This document shows positions 53,707-62,862 of a stretch of DNA of 64,000 nucleotides, piece after piece. The position numbers and the translations under genes were made by a program. The DNA is from Bhargavaea cecembensis. GTDB taxonomy: Bacteria; Bacillota; Bacilli; Bacillales_A; Planococcaceae. The stretch is taken from assembly GCF_001619585.1 (NCBI RefSeq), contig NZ_LQNT01000013.1, positions 158,889 to 222,888 of the forward strand. Reading direction: 5' to 3'. Each line of letters opens with the position of its first letter. The first letter of the stretch is position 1. The notes below the pieces were generated by a model. The model was not told where the DNA came from. It did not search any database and saw only the letters and a list, made by a program, of their open reading frames with translations.

Positions 53707-55020
53707 TTATTGGCCGTTGCGGATCTTCTTCAGATGGTACTGGAGATTCTGGCGGCTCATGCCGAGTGCATGTGCAGCTTTCGTGACATTCCCTTCAAAC
53801 ACATTCATCACTTTGGACAAATAATAATCTTCCGCTTCGCGCAGGTAAACGTCCAATGGAAGAAACTCCTGCCCTTCACTCATGACGAAGTCCTGAGGAC
53901 GCTTGGCAGGGGAGAATTCCTCCTGCACCTTCAGTTTGAAGTGGTGGGGCAGCAACTCCTGGGTGATCTCGGTCTCCGTCGTCAAAAGGGAAGTGATCTC
54001 TTCCAGAAGCAGTTCGACCTCCTTCAGGTTACCCGGCCACGTATAGGAATCGAACGTCTCCCGAACCAAGGGGGAGAGGCCCTTTACCGCTGAACCGAAA
54101 CGCTGGCGGTGGCGCTCCAGGTAATCATCGATGAACGGCCACAGGTCGTCCATCCGCTTTCTGAGCGGCGGGATATAAATGGTGATGGACGAGAAGAAAT
54201 AGTAAAGTCCCTTCAATAACGATCCGTTTGCAATCAGATCGAATGCATCTCCGCCAATGCTTGCAATAAACTGCCTGGAGTCATCACCGAGTGATTCCAG
54301 TTCCTTGAGCAGTTCTTCCTGCAGCTTTACCGGCATGAGATCAATCCGGTCACAGAAGACCGTACAGGTTTTATCTTTACTGATCGCTTTCAGGATACGG
54401 TGGATGTCGGCGGAGTCGAGCCCCGGACAAAAGAGCGTATAGTACGGGCTTCCGGCATTTGCCGAACTGCTGTGCATGGCTCCGGCCAGAAGATCCTTAC
54501 CTGTGCCTGTTTCCCCGGTCAGTAAAACAGGCAGATGCGCATCTGCAGCTTTTTTTGCGGTGGCGACCACAGATTTCATCGCCTCGCTTTCAGCTGTGAT
54601 GGAAGAGAACGTAATGGTCTCATCGTAGGTCCGGAGCGGCTGATGAACAAACTTCTCAAGCGTGGTCACGTCCCGGGCCAGCTCCACCGCTCCGATCATC
54701 CCATCCGGCCCGACGACCGGATAGGTGTCATTGACGGTTGTGATTTCCTGTCCGTTCCGGTTCCAGTAGGTCTGCTTTACATTCCGTACCGGTTCCCCGC
54801 TCCTGATGACTTTCATGATCGTGCTTTCCTCCTGGCCGAACCTGAACATATCCAGCACGCTCCGGTCAGCAAGGTCGTCGAGGTCAAGTCCCTCGATCTG
54901 TTTCATTTTTTCGTTGTAGATGACGGTCCTTCCATTCATGTCAACGGCGTGGATGCCAAGTGCGGCATGCTCCACGGCGAATTCGTAGAAGGGCCATAGC
55001 GCGTCTTTTTCGATAGCCAT
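53707..55020 (-). CDS. RocR-like AAA+ regulator lacking the sigma-54 contact loop
   Basis: 437-residue regulator next to rocA. Order: PAS domain (about 10-120), AAA+ core with Walker A GETGTGKD (169-176), LRKRMDDLWPF, WPGNLKE (328-334), and a Fis-type helix-turn-helix (about 410-432). The GAFTGA loop expected between Walker A and B is absent, with about 50-60 residues missing, and Walker B reads CDRID instead of the usual DE pair. It therefore should not open sigma-54 promoters in the normal way and may act on sigma-A RNA polymerase, as TyrR does. The ATG at 55020 follows GAGGTGG. It is divergent from rocA. Confidence 0.85.
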   Translation of the reverse strand: MAIEKDALWPFYEFAVEHAALGIHAVDMNGRTVIYNEKMKQIEGLDLDDLADRSVLDMFRFGQEESTIMKVIRSGEPVRNVKQTYWNRNGQEITTVNDTYPVVGPDGMIGAVELARDVTTLEKFVHQPLRTYDETITFSSITAESEAMKSVVATAKKAADAHLPVLLTGETGTGKDLLAGAMHSSSANAGSPYYTLFCPGLDSADIHRILKAISKDKTCTVFCDRIDLMPVKLQEELLKELESLGDDSRQFIASIGGDAFDLIANGSLLKGLYYFFSSITIYIPPLRKRMDDLWPFIDDYLERHRQRFGSAVKGLSPLVRETFDSYTWPGNLKEVELLLEEITSLLTTETEITQELLPHHFKLKVQEEFSPAKRPQDFVMSEGQEFLPLDVYLREAEDYYLSKVMNVFEGNVTKAAHALGMSRQNLQYHLKKIRNGQ

Positions 55021-55042
55021 GGTCCACCTCAAAAATAGTTTT

Positions 55043-55078
55043 TTGCGTTTTTCAAATGATTAGACTTGAAATTCGCAA
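55043..55078. promoter_or_regulatory. 36-bp dyad operator between the regulator and rocA
   Basis: TTGCGTTTTTCAA (55043-55055) and TTGAAATTCGCAA (55066-55078) are inverted copies (11 of 13) separated by 10 bases. It lies in the divergent intergenic region and is a likely binding site for the RocR-like protein. Confidence 0.6.
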
Positions 55079-55094
55079 TGATCTTTTGCATTAT
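55066..55094 (+). promoter_or_regulatory. Candidate sigma-A promoter of rocA
   Basis: TTGAAA (55066-55071) and CATTAT (55089-55094) are 17 bases apart. The -35 is part of the right operator arm. No good -24/-12 (TGGCAC-N5-TTGCA) element was found in this interval. Confidence 0.4.
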
Positions 55095-55163
55095 TATAAG
55101 TGTGAAATGAAAAGAGCGCAAATATTTTTAGCGTCTCGATTATAACCAGGAGGAGGAGTTCAA

Positions 55164-56708
55164 TTGATTCCTTACAAACACGAGCCACTTACAGACTTCA
55201 CGAATGAAGAGAACCGACGTGCATACGAGCAGGGATTCAACGTAGTCAAAGAGTACCTCGGTCAGGAGATTCCGCTCATCATCGGGGGAGAACGCATCTA
55301 TACCGATGATAAAATGGAAAACTTCAACCCTTCCAACCGTGAAGAAATCATCGGATATGTATCGAAGGCTACCCAGGATCATGCGGAACAAGCCATGCAG
55401 GTTGCACAAGAGACATTCAAAACCTGGCGCAAAGTGAATCCTGAAGTCCGCGCGGATATCCTTTTCCGTGCAGCAGCGATTGCACGCCGCCGCAAGTTCG
55501 AGCTTTCGGCGCTCCTGTCCAAGGAAGCAGGCAAGCCTTGGCCTGAGGCGGATGCTGATGTGGCTGAAGGAATCGACTTCCTCGAATATTACGGCCGTCA
55601 GATGATCGCCATGAAAGACGGTGTTCCGATCGCACAGCGTCCGGGCGAAGACAACCGATTCAACTACATCCCGCTTGGAGTCGGCGTCGTCATCTCTCCT
55701 TGGAACTTCGCATTCGCCATCATGGCGGGTACGGCAGTTGCCGCTGCGGTTACGGGGAATACGGTTCTCCTGAAGCCTGCATCCAATACATCCGTTATCG
55801 CCTATAAGTTTGTAGAACTTATGGAACAGGCAGGCCTCCCTGCGGGCGTCATCAACTTTGTGCCGGGATCCAGCCGTGATATCGGTGATTATCTCGTCGA
55901 TCATCCAAAAACACGCTTCATCAGCTTCACAGGTTCCCGTGACGTTGGCGTACGCATCTTCGAGCGCGCTGCAAAAGTCCAGGAAGGACAGATCTGGCTC
56001 AAGCGGGTCATCGCGGAAATGGGCGGCAAGGACACGATTGTCGTTGATAGCGATGCAGACCTCGAACTGGCTGCACAGTCGATCGTCAAATCCGCATTCG
56101 GCTTCAGCGGCCAGAAATGTTCGGCATGTTCGCGCGCAGTAATCGTGAGCGACGTCTATGACCAGGTGCTGGATCGTGTAGCTGAGCTGACTAAAGAACT
56201 TACAGTCGGAGACCCGGAAGACTACAACAACTTCATGGGGCCTGTCATCGACCAAGCGTCGTATGACAAGATTCTCGACTATGTCGAAATCGGCAAGAAT
56301 GAAGGGCGTCTTGTTCATGGCGGTACAGGTGACGATTCCAAAGGTTACTTCGTCAACCCGACAATCTTCGCAGATGTCGATCCGGAAGCCCGCATCATGA
56401 AGGAAGAAATCTTCGGGCCGGTTGTCGCCTTCACAAAAGCGAAAGACTTTGACGAAGCGATCGATATTGCCAACAACACCGACTATGGCCTGACAGGTGC
56501 GGTGATCTCCAATAACCGTTTCCATCTTGAAAAGGCGCGCGAAGACTTCCACGTCGGAAACCTCTATTTCAACCGAGGCTGCACGGCTGCAGTTGTCGGC
56601 TACCAGCCATTCGGCGGATTCAACATGTCCGGAACCGACTCGAAAGCGGGCGGACCTGACTACCTTGCGCTTCATATGCAGGCGAAAACCGTTTCCGAGA
56701 TGCACTGA
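55164..56708 (+). CDS. rocA: 1-pyrroline-5-carboxylate dehydrogenase RocA
   Basis: 514-residue NAD-dependent aldehyde dehydrogenase that oxidises pyrroline-5-carboxylate/glutamate semialdehyde to glutamate. The catalytic glutamate is in IAEMGGKDT and the nucleophile in [18 protein letters not shown] and FTGSRDVG line the NAD site. The start is a TTG at 55164 behind AGGAGGAGG. It is the first gene of rocA-rocD-rocG, which together turn ornithine and proline into 2-oxoglutarate. A dyad operator lies upstream. Confidence 0.96.
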   Translation: MIPYKHEPLTDFTNEENRRAYEQGFNVVKEYLGQEIPLIIGGERIYTDDKMENFNPSNREEIIGYVSKATQDHAEQAMQVAQETFKTWRKVNPEVRADILFRAAAIARRRKFELSALLSKEAGKPWPEADADVAEGIDFLEYYGRQMIAMKDGVPIAQRPGEDNRFNYIPLGVGVVISPWNFAFAIMAGTAVAAAVTGNTVLLKPASNTSVIAYKFVELMEQAGLPAGVINFVPGSSRDIGDYLVDHPKTRFISFTGSRDVGVRIFERAAKVQEGQIWLKRVIAEMGGKDTIVVDSDADLELAAQSIVKSAFGFSGQKCSACSRAVIVSDVYDQVLDRVAELTKELTVGDPEDYNNFMGPVIDQASYDKILDYVEIGKNEGRLVHGGTGDDSKGYFVNPTIFADVDPEARIMKEEIFGPVVAFTKAKDFDEAIDIANNTDYGLTGAVISNNRFHLEKAREDFHVGNLYFNRGCTAAVVGYQPFGGFNMSGTDSKAGGPDYLALHMQAKTVSEMH

Positions 56709-56742
56709 TCAACGAAAAAGGTCTATACTATTAACTATTCAT

Positions 56743-56772
56743 GGCGGACCGCTCAGTGTGAGTCCGCCTTTT
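56743..56772 (+). terminator. Hairpin between rocA and rocD
   Basis: GGCGGAC and GTCCGCC pair around a 12-base loop, followed by TTTTATAT. It may be a partial terminator lowering expression of rocD relative to rocA. Confidence 0.65.
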
Positions 56773-56793
56773 ATATGAGGGAGGATGAGAAGG

Positions 56794-57987
56794 ATGACAA
56801 AGACACAGCAGATCATTGAACAGACGGACAAGTATGGTGCGAGAAACTATAATCCGCTGCCGATCGTCATTTCCGAAGCAGAAGGGGTTTGGGTAAAGGA
56901 TCCTGAAGGAAACAAGTATATGGATATGCTTTCTGCTTATTCCGCAGTGAACCAAGGCCACCGCCACCCGAAAATCATCCAGGCGCTGAAGGACCAGGCA
57001 GACAAGGTAACGCTGACGTCGCGTGCGTTCCACAATGACCAGCTGGCTCCATGGTATGAGAAAGTCAGCAGTCTCACCGGCAAGGGAATGGTCCTGCCGA
57101 TGAACACGGGAGCAGAAGCAGTCGAAACTGCTTTCAAGGCGGCGCGCCGCTGGGCTTATGATGTGAAAGGCGTTGAAGAGGGCAAGGCTGAAATCATCGT
57201 CTGCAACGGCAACTTCCACGGCCGTACGATGACTGCTGTATCCATGTCATCCGATCCTGAATATCAGCGCGGCTTCGGTCCGATGCTGCCGGGCATCGTC
57301 CATATCGATTACGGTGATCTCGAAGCACTTAAAGGCGCTGTCAACGGCAATACCGCCGCAATTATTCTCGAGCCGATTCAGGGCGAGGCAGGCATCATCA
57401 TTCCGCGTGAAGGTTTCCTTAAAGAGGCACGCGAATTCTGCCGTGAAAACAACGTCCTCTTCATCGCAGATGAAATTCAGGCGGGGCTGGCACGGACAGG
57501 CAAAATGTTCGCTTGTGAATGGGAAGATGTTGACCCGGACATGTATATTCTCGGCAAGGCTCTCGGCGGCGGAGTATTCCCAATTTCCTGCGTGGCTGCA
57601 GACAAGGATGTCCTCGGCGTATTCAATCCGGGTTCCCACGGCTCCACATTCGGTGGAAATCCGATGGCCTGCGCAGTCTCGATCGCTTCCCTTGAGGTGC
57701 TTGAAGAAGAGAACCTGGCGGAAAAAGCTCTTGAACTCGGTGAATACTTCATGGAAGAACTGAGCAAAATCGACAACACGGATATCAAGGAAGTAAGGGG
57801 CCGCGGACTCTTTATCGGCCTCGAGCTGCATAACGAAGCGCGTCCTTATTGCGAGAAGCTGAAAGAGCTTGGCCTTCTCTGCAAAGAGACACATGACACG
57901 GTCATCCGCTTTGCTCCTCCGCTCATTATCTCGAAAGAAGAAATTGACTGGGCTCTCGGCAAAATCCGCGAGGTATTTGCGGCATAA
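56794..57987 (+). CDS. rocD: Ornithine aminotransferase RocD
   Basis: 397-residue PLP enzyme that transfers the delta-amino group of ornithine to 2-oxoglutarate, giving glutamate semialdehyde for RocA. Typical parts are [46 protein letters not shown] and the PLP lysine in [10 protein letters not shown]. The ATG at 56794 has GGGAGG 9 bases upstream; the ATG at 56785 directly abuts it. It follows rocA by 85 bases with a hairpin between. Confidence 0.96.
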   Translation: MTKTQQIIEQTDKYGARNYNPLPIVISEAEGVWVKDPEGNKYMDMLSAYSAVNQGHRHPKIIQALKDQADKVTLTSRAFHNDQLAPWYEKVSSLTGKGMVLPMNTGAEAVETAFKAARRWAYDVKGVEEGKAEIIVCNGNFHGRTMTAVSMSSDPEYQRGFGPMLPGIVHIDYGDLEALKGAVNGNTAAIILEPIQGEAGIIIPREGFLKEAREFCRENNVLFIADEIQAGLARTGKMFACEWEDVDPDMYILGKALGGGVFPISCVAADKDVLGVFNPGSHGSTFGGNPMACAVSIASLEVLEEENLAEKALELGEYFMEELSKIDNTDIKEVRGRGLFIGLELHNEARPYCEKLKELGLLCKETHDTVIRFAPPLIISKEEIDWALGKIREVFAA

Positions 57988-58089
57988 TCGACTGTGTATG
58001 AATTGTGAACTTAAGTCGACATCGAACCGGTGAACTATGTTACAATATTGCCGAGCAACTAATATGATTTAAAGAGGCGAATCAATACC

Positions 58090-59334
58090 ATGAGCGAGAA
58101 CACAAATCTTGTTACCTCCACACAAAAAGTGATCCATGAAGCATTGGATAAATTGGGCTACGATGAAGGCATGTACGATCTGCTGAAAGAGCCGATCCGT
58201 ATGACCGAAGTCAGGATTCCGATCCGCATGGACGACGGAAAAGTAAAAGTTTTCACGGGTTACCGTGCACAGCACAACGATGCAGTCGGTCCGACAAAGG
58301 GCGGCGTGCGTTTCCATCCGGGCGTGTCGGCTGATGAAGTCCGAGCGCTGGCAATGTGGATGACGATGAAGGCCGGTATTGTTGACCTGCCATATGGCGG
58401 CGGCAAGGGCGGCATCATCTGTGATCCCCGTGAAATGTCCATGGGAGAACTCGAGCGCCTGAGCCGCGGATATGTCCGTGCGCTCAGCCAGGTGATGGGT
58501 CCTGCAAAGGATATTCCTGCGCCTGACGTCATGACCAACGCACAGATCATGGCTTGGATGATGGATGAATACAGCCGGATCGACGAATTCAACTCCCCGG
58601 GCTTCATCACGGGCAAGCCGATCGTCCTCGGCGGTTCACAGGGACGTGACCGTGCAACTGCGGAAGGCGTCATCATCTCGATCCGCGAAGCTGCAAAGCG
58701 CATCGGCATCGAAGTCGAAGGCGCACGCGTCATCATCCAGGGCTTCGGCAACGCCGGAAGCTACCTGTCCAAGTTCCTCCACGACGCCGGTGCAAAAGTC
58801 ATCGCAATTTCGGATGCGTACGGAGCACTTCATAACCCTGATGGCCTGGATATCGACTATCTTCTGGACCGCCGGGACAGCTTCGGTACGGTGACGACTC
58901 TGTTCGAAGACACGATTACGAACGATGAAATGTTCCAGCTGGACTGTGATATTCTCGTTCCTGCAGCACTTGAAAACCAACTCCATGAAGGCAATGCACA
59001 CGACATCAAAGCAAAAATCGTCGTTGAAGCGGCCAACGGTGCTTCCACATCAGAAGCAACAAAGATCATGACCGAGCGCGGAATCTTCCTCGTTCCGGAT
59101 GTTCTTGCAAGTGCAGGCGGCGTCACCGTCTCCTACTTCGAATGGGTCCAGAACAACCAGGGCTACTACTGGACGGAAGAAGAGGTCCATGAGAAGCTTT
59201 ACCAGAAGATGACCGAGGCATTTGAAAATGTCTATAACACAGCCAAATCCCGCAACATTGATATGCGTCTCGCTGCATACATGGTCGGCATCCGCAGAAC
59301 CGCTGAAGCTGCCCGTTTCCGCGGCTGGGCGTGA
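58090..59334 (+). CDS. rocG: NAD-specific glutamate dehydrogenase RocG/GudB type
   Basis: 414-residue hexameric glutamate dehydrogenase that deaminates glutamate to 2-oxoglutarate and completes the roc pathway. The active-site lysine is in GIVDLPYGGGKGGI, PAPDVMTNAQIMAWM follows, and the NAD Rossmann motif is IQGFGNAGSYL. The length fits RocG or GudB; adjacency to rocA and rocD favours a catabolic role. TACAAT at 58041-58046 suggests a separate promoter with a weak -35. No internal duplication of the cryptic GudB kind is apparent. Confidence 0.95.
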   Translation: MSENTNLVTSTQKVIHEALDKLGYDEGMYDLLKEPIRMTEVRIPIRMDDGKVKVFTGYRAQHNDAVGPTKGGVRFHPGVSADEVRALAMWMTMKAGIVDLPYGGGKGGIICDPREMSMGELERLSRGYVRALSQVMGPAKDIPAPDVMTNAQIMAWMMDEYSRIDEFNSPGFITGKPIVLGGSQGRDRATAEGVIISIREAAKRIGIEVEGARVIIQGFGNAGSYLSKFLHDAGAKVIAISDAYGALHNPDGLDIDYLLDRRDSFGTVTTLFEDTITNDEMFQLDCDILVPAALENQLHEGNAHDIKAKIVVEAANGASTSEATKIMTERGIFLVPDVLASAGGVTVSYFEWVQNNQGYYWTEEEVHEKLYQKMTEAFENVYNTAKSRNIDMRLAAYMVGIRRTAEAARFRGWA

Positions 59335-59345
59335 GGTAACAAGTC

Positions 59346-59380
59346 AGGACCGTCCCCGTAAAGGGGACGGTCCTTTTGTC
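59346..59380. terminator. Terminator after rocG
   Basis: AGGACCGTCCCC and GGGGACGGTCCT form a perfect 12-bp stem with a 5-base loop, followed by TTTTGTC; it may also stop the facing DUF378 transcript. Confidence 0.88.
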
Positions 59381-59651
59381 ATTTCTCTTCCATCATCCCT
59401 GCAGGCGGTCGTGTCTGCCATTCGTAATCGTCACGCTCAATCCGATGGTGCCGTTCCGGTTCATCCCTGAACAGGTAGCTGAGACTCACCAGGCCGGCGA
59501 TTGCGACGATTCCATAGATGATGCGGGCCATGATGGTATCTCTGCCACCGGCCAGCGTTGCAACGGCATCGAAATCGAACAGCGATACCAGGCCCCAGTT
59601 AAGGGCACCGATGATGGTAAGGGCAAGAGCGATCTTGCGGAAAGCTTCCAT
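59379..59651 (-). CDS. DUF378 membrane protein
   Basis: 90-residue protein with two membrane segments in the DUF378 form: IALALTIIGALNWGLVSLFDFD, and RIIYGIVAIAGLVSLSYLF after a short loop. The C-terminal tail is polar with many Arg and Glu. Function unknown. The ATG at 59651 follows GGAGGTGG by a normal gap; a longer frame lacks a site. Confidence 0.85.
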   Translation of the reverse strand: MEAFRKIALALTIIGALNWGLVSLFDFDAVATLAGGRDTIMARIIYGIVAIAGLVSLSYLFRDEPERHHRIERDDYEWQTRPPAGMMEEK

Positions 59652-59773
59652 ATAAGGCCACCTCCTCAACCCATAGGATAGACGCATGGCCCGAAGATTA
59701 TGCGCCTGGAAGATGACGGAACAATGGAAAACATCTGTTCTTCATGAGAAAATATACCGGAGGAGGCGAGGAA

Positions 59774-60943
59774 ATGAACTCATTCACATTTCAAAACCCG
59801 ACCAAACTGATTTTCGGCGAAGGCCAGATCGAGAAACTTAAAACTGAATTGCCGCTGTATGGCAAGAAGGTCCTGCTTGTATACGGCGGAGGCAGCATCA
59901 AGCGGAACGGAGTTTATGATGATGTCATGCGAGAACTGGGGGAGATTGGTGCCGAGGTTCACGAATTGTCCGGTGTGGAACCGAACCCTCGTGTGACAAC
60001 TGCCGAAAAGGGTGCCGCCATCTGTAAAGAGCAGGGGATCGATATCGTCCTTGCAGTAGGCGGGGGATCTGTCATCGACTGCTCCAAACTGATTGCAACT
60101 GCTGCAAAATATGACGGTGATGCATGGGATCTCGTCACGAGAAAAGCGATCCCTGAAGAAGCGTTGCCGATTGGCACGGTCCTCACTATTGCTGCGACAG
60201 GTTCCGAGATGAATGCCGGATCCGTCATTACAAATGAAGAAACACAGGAAAAGTACGGTTGGGGCGGCCCCCAGAATTTCCCGAAGTTCTCCATATTGGA
60301 CCCTGCCTACACAACAAGCGTTCCGAAAGATCAGACCGTCTACGGCATCGTGGATATGATGTCCCACATCTTTGAACAGTATTTCAACAATGCGGTCAAT
60401 ACACCCGTGCAGGATGAAATGTGCGAAGGTGTGCTGAGGGCAATTATCCGGACGGCACCGAAACTGATGGAGGATATGGAGAATACAGAACTCCGCGGGA
60501 CTATTATGTTCGCAGGAACAATCGCGCTCAACAAGTTCCTGGAGATGGGCTACAGGGGAGACTGGGGAACGCATAATATCGAGCATGCGGTTTCTGCAAT
60601 CTATGATATCCCCCATGCCGGCGGACTTGCGATCCTGTTCCCGGAATGGATGAAGTACAATATCCGCAAGGGTACCCGGCCGGAGCGCTTTGCACAGCTG
60701 GCTGTCAATGTGTTTGGCGTTGATCCGGAAGGGAAAACAACCGAGGAAATTGCGCTTGAAGGTGTCAGCCGGCTCCGCAGTTTCTGGTCGTCCATCGGAG
60801 CGCCGGAGCGTCTTGCCGATTACGGAATCGATGACAAGAATATCAGCCTGATGGCGGAAAAATCCTATTCAGGTGCTCCGGTAGGCCAATTCGCTGCTCT
60901 CGAGAAGGAAGAAGTAGAATCTATTCTGAATAACAGCCTGTAA
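59774..60943 (+). CDS. Iron-containing alcohol dehydrogenase (YugJ/BDH type)
   Basis: 389-residue group III alcohol dehydrogenase, similar to NADH-dependent butanol dehydrogenases YugJ/YugK. The NAD(P) site is [12 protein letters not shown]. Metal ligands are expected in [12 protein letters not shown] and in [19 protein letters not shown], where the Asp and His positions are kept. It reduces aldehydes such as butanal, or oxidises the alcohols. The ATG at 59774 follows GGAGGAGGCGAGGAA; an upstream ATG at 59744 is less well placed. A palindromic terminator follows. Confidence 0.9.
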   Translation: MNSFTFQNPTKLIFGEGQIEKLKTELPLYGKKVLLVYGGGSIKRNGVYDDVMRELGEIGAEVHELSGVEPNPRVTTAEKGAAICKEQGIDIVLAVGGGSVIDCSKLIATAAKYDGDAWDLVTRKAIPEEALPIGTVLTIAATGSEMNAGSVITNEETQEKYGWGGPQNFPKFSILDPAYTTSVPKDQTVYGIVDMMSHIFEQYFNNAVNTPVQDEMCEGVLRAIIRTAPKLMEDMENTELRGTIMFAGTIALNKFLEMGYRGDWGTHNIEHAVSAIYDIPHAGGLAILFPEWMKYNIRKGTRPERFAQLAVNVFGVDPEGKTTEEIALEGVSRLRSFWSSIGAPERLADYGIDDKNISLMAEKSYSGAPVGQFAALEKEEVESILNNSL

Positions 60944-60953
60944 TACAGAGATA

Positions 60954-60989
60954 AAAAAGTTGCCGGTTCTGCAGAACCGGCAACTTTTT
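60954..60989. terminator. Bidirectional palindromic terminator
   Basis: A perfect 36-base palindrome centred on CTGCAG (stem AGTTGCCGGTT) with A and T ends. It serves the alcohol dehydrogenase and the facing CDF gene. Confidence 0.9.
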
Positions 60990-60995
60990 ATATTC

Positions 60996-61997
60996 TTAGT
61001 GCAATTTTCCAAGGTCTTCTGGTGTCGGCCTGTTGCCAAGGCCATCACGTTTCCAGGTCTTAATGCCATCGTCCTCGTCAAATGAGATGGTGACATCTGC
61101 AACATTCCGCTGGCTTGCGATCAGATCGAGCAGCCTGTCACGAATATCGTCGACTTTCTCGAAAGAGAGCGTCTTGTCAATTTCGGCAACGACTTCGACG
61201 TGAAGGGATTCTCCTTCCTTAATGACCTCCACTTTTTGAAGGTCCCGGACATCCTTATCCTCCGCGAGAAGGAAAGCGATATGGTTCAGCATCTCTTCGT
61301 CCGTCTCCCCGATTGCTCCGCGGGCATTTTCGAGGAAGATAATGCCGACCACGTAGAACATCATGGCACCGATCAGGACAGAGGCGACACCCTCAGTCCA
61401 GTTAAGTCCGAAGAGTTTCGCCAATACTACCGCAATGAGGGCAAGCAGACCGCCTGCCGTTGCAACGGTGTCTTCCATGAAGACCAGCTTTGTCGCGGGA
61501 CGGGCATATTTCAGGTTGGCGAAGCTGGAAGTGACCGGTGCAAGCGGGCCGCCCTTGATGCCGGCATCATGCAGAATTTCCTTGCCCGCCTTATACAGAA
61601 CGAAAAATTCAAGAAGAGTGGCAATCAGGAGAATGGTGAAACTGATCCAGAAGCCGCTGGATTCCGACGGATGGAAGATATGGTGCCATCCTTCTTTGAT
61701 TGTCTCGTAAGCCATGATGCCTACGATGACTACTGCAAACAGGCAGACGAGGTTGACGATTCGCCCGAATCCATTCGGAAAGCGCCGGGTCGGCGCTTTC
61801 TTCGATAGGGCTGAACCGACATAGACGAAATACTGGTTGGCGGCGTCTCCGAACGAGTGCATGGTCTCGGCAAAGAGTGCCACATTACCGGTAAATAGAA
61901 AGCCTGCACCTTTCATAAGTGCGATAAAGGTATTGACGACAGCCGCGAGAAGAGAAGGCTTATTTCCCTGCTTCAATAGCGTCCAGAATTCTTTCAT
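60996..61997 (-). CDS. Cation diffusion facilitator family transporter
   Basis: 333-residue CDF transporter with about six membrane segments and a cytoplasmic C-terminal domain of about 90 residues. The first metal site is AETMHSFGDAANQ (HxxxD). The second is altered to FMEDTVATAGG, the form seen in the SLC30A9-like branch, so the metal may not be zinc. It likely exports divalent metal ions. It is followed downstream by a shared terminator and lies 13 bases after the mgtC-like gene, so the two are probably one operon. Confidence 0.88.
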   Translation of the reverse strand: MKEFWTLLKQGNKPSLLAAVVNTFIALMKGAGFLFTGNVALFAETMHSFGDAANQYFVYVGSALSKKAPTRRFPNGFGRIVNLVCLFAVVIVGIMAYETIKEGWHHIFHPSESSGFWISFTILLIATLLEFFVLYKAGKEILHDAGIKGGPLAPVTSSFANLKYARPATKLVFMEDTVATAGGLLALIAVVLAKLFGLNWTEGVASVLIGAMMFYVVGIIFLENARGAIGETDEEMLNHIAFLLAEDKDVRDLQKVEVIKEGESLHVEVVAEIDKTLSFEKVDDIRDRLLDLIASQRNVADVTISFDEDDGIKTWKRDGLGNRPTPEDLGKLH

Positions 61998-62010
61998 TGT
62001 GCACCTCCGG

Positions 62011-62739
62011 TTATTGTGTTGCGGTCAGTTCTGCGTCTCTGATGTAGTCAAGCTCATGCAGCCAGGCATAAATTTCGGATGAGTTCACTTTCGGCTGCAC
62101 GGACAACCTTAGCTCCACTTCATGACTGCCGGGGAGTTGCCCTTCATCATTTATCATCTTCATCCTGATGTTTTCCGGATCGGCGCCATGTGTCCCCAGG
62201 CAGCGGATGAGTTCCTCGATATTTTCCCTCCCTGATACAACCGTGACAAGGGTGTATTCCTTTACCCGAAGTCTTTTTGGCCCCACAATATTCATGAGGG
62301 GAGGGAGGAACTCCACGCCAATCATGACGATTGCGACAGCTACGGCCGCTTCAATGTAGAATCCCGCACCTACTGCAATTCCGATGCCTGCGGCTCCCCA
62401 AATCATTGCTGCCGTAGTAAGGCCGGTGATGTTATCATTGCCCCGCTTCAGTATGACTCCCGCTCCGAGAAAACCGATGCCGCTGACGATCTGAGCGGCG
62501 AGCCGGAGCGGGTCCATCGTGATATTGATGTCGTCGCGCGGCGGGGTGGAGTATGCAGTCTCGATTGAGATGATTGTCAGAAGACAGCTGAACGTGGCGA
62601 TGACCACGCTTGTTTTCAGACCGACCGGCTTGCGCTTCAGCTCACGCTCAATTCCGATGACCAGACTGAGCAACCCTGAAAAGCCCAACTTGAAAAGGAC
62701 ACCGGTCTCAATCAACCGTGTATCGAACAAGTAATCCAT
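62011..62739 (-). CDS. MgtC/SapB family membrane protein
   Basis: 242-residue MgtC/SapB protein. Four to five membrane segments carry the family motifs GIERELKRKPVGLKT and IVSGIGFLGAGVILKR. The last 90 residues form a soluble ACT-like domain. Related proteins adapt cells to low Mg2+, though transport is unproven. It is upstream of the CDF transporter with a 13-base gap, hinting at joint metal homeostasis. Confidence 0.9.
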   Translation of the reverse strand: MDYLFDTRLIETGVLFKLGFSGLLSLVIGIERELKRKPVGLKTSVVIATFSCLLTIISIETAYSTPPRDDINITMDPLRLAAQIVSGIGFLGAGVILKRGNDNITGLTTAAMIWGAAGIGIAVGAGFYIEAAVAVAIVMIGVEFLPPLMNIVGPKRLRVKEYTLVTVVSGRENIEELIRCLGTHGADPENIRMKMINDEGQLPGSHEVELRLSVQPKVNSSEIYAWLHELDYIRDAELTATQ

Positions 62740-62862
62740 AGGATTCCCCCTTTTCCGTCAACTATGGGCAGACGGCGCCAATTCTGTTAGGCTATAATCT
62801 GTATTCACTTCCCGGGCTGGCGCGAAACGCCGGGAAAGACTTTTATATATAAGAGAGAAGAT

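Noticed and set aside
55066..55095. Sigma-54 promoter upstream of rocA
   Set aside because: TTGCA at 55086-55090 has no GG at the required -24 position, and the adjacent regulator lacks the sigma-54 contact loop.
55140..56705. Long minus-strand open frame of 521 codons opposite rocA
   Set aside because: Complement of a clear aldehyde dehydrogenase; no start site and no known motifs.
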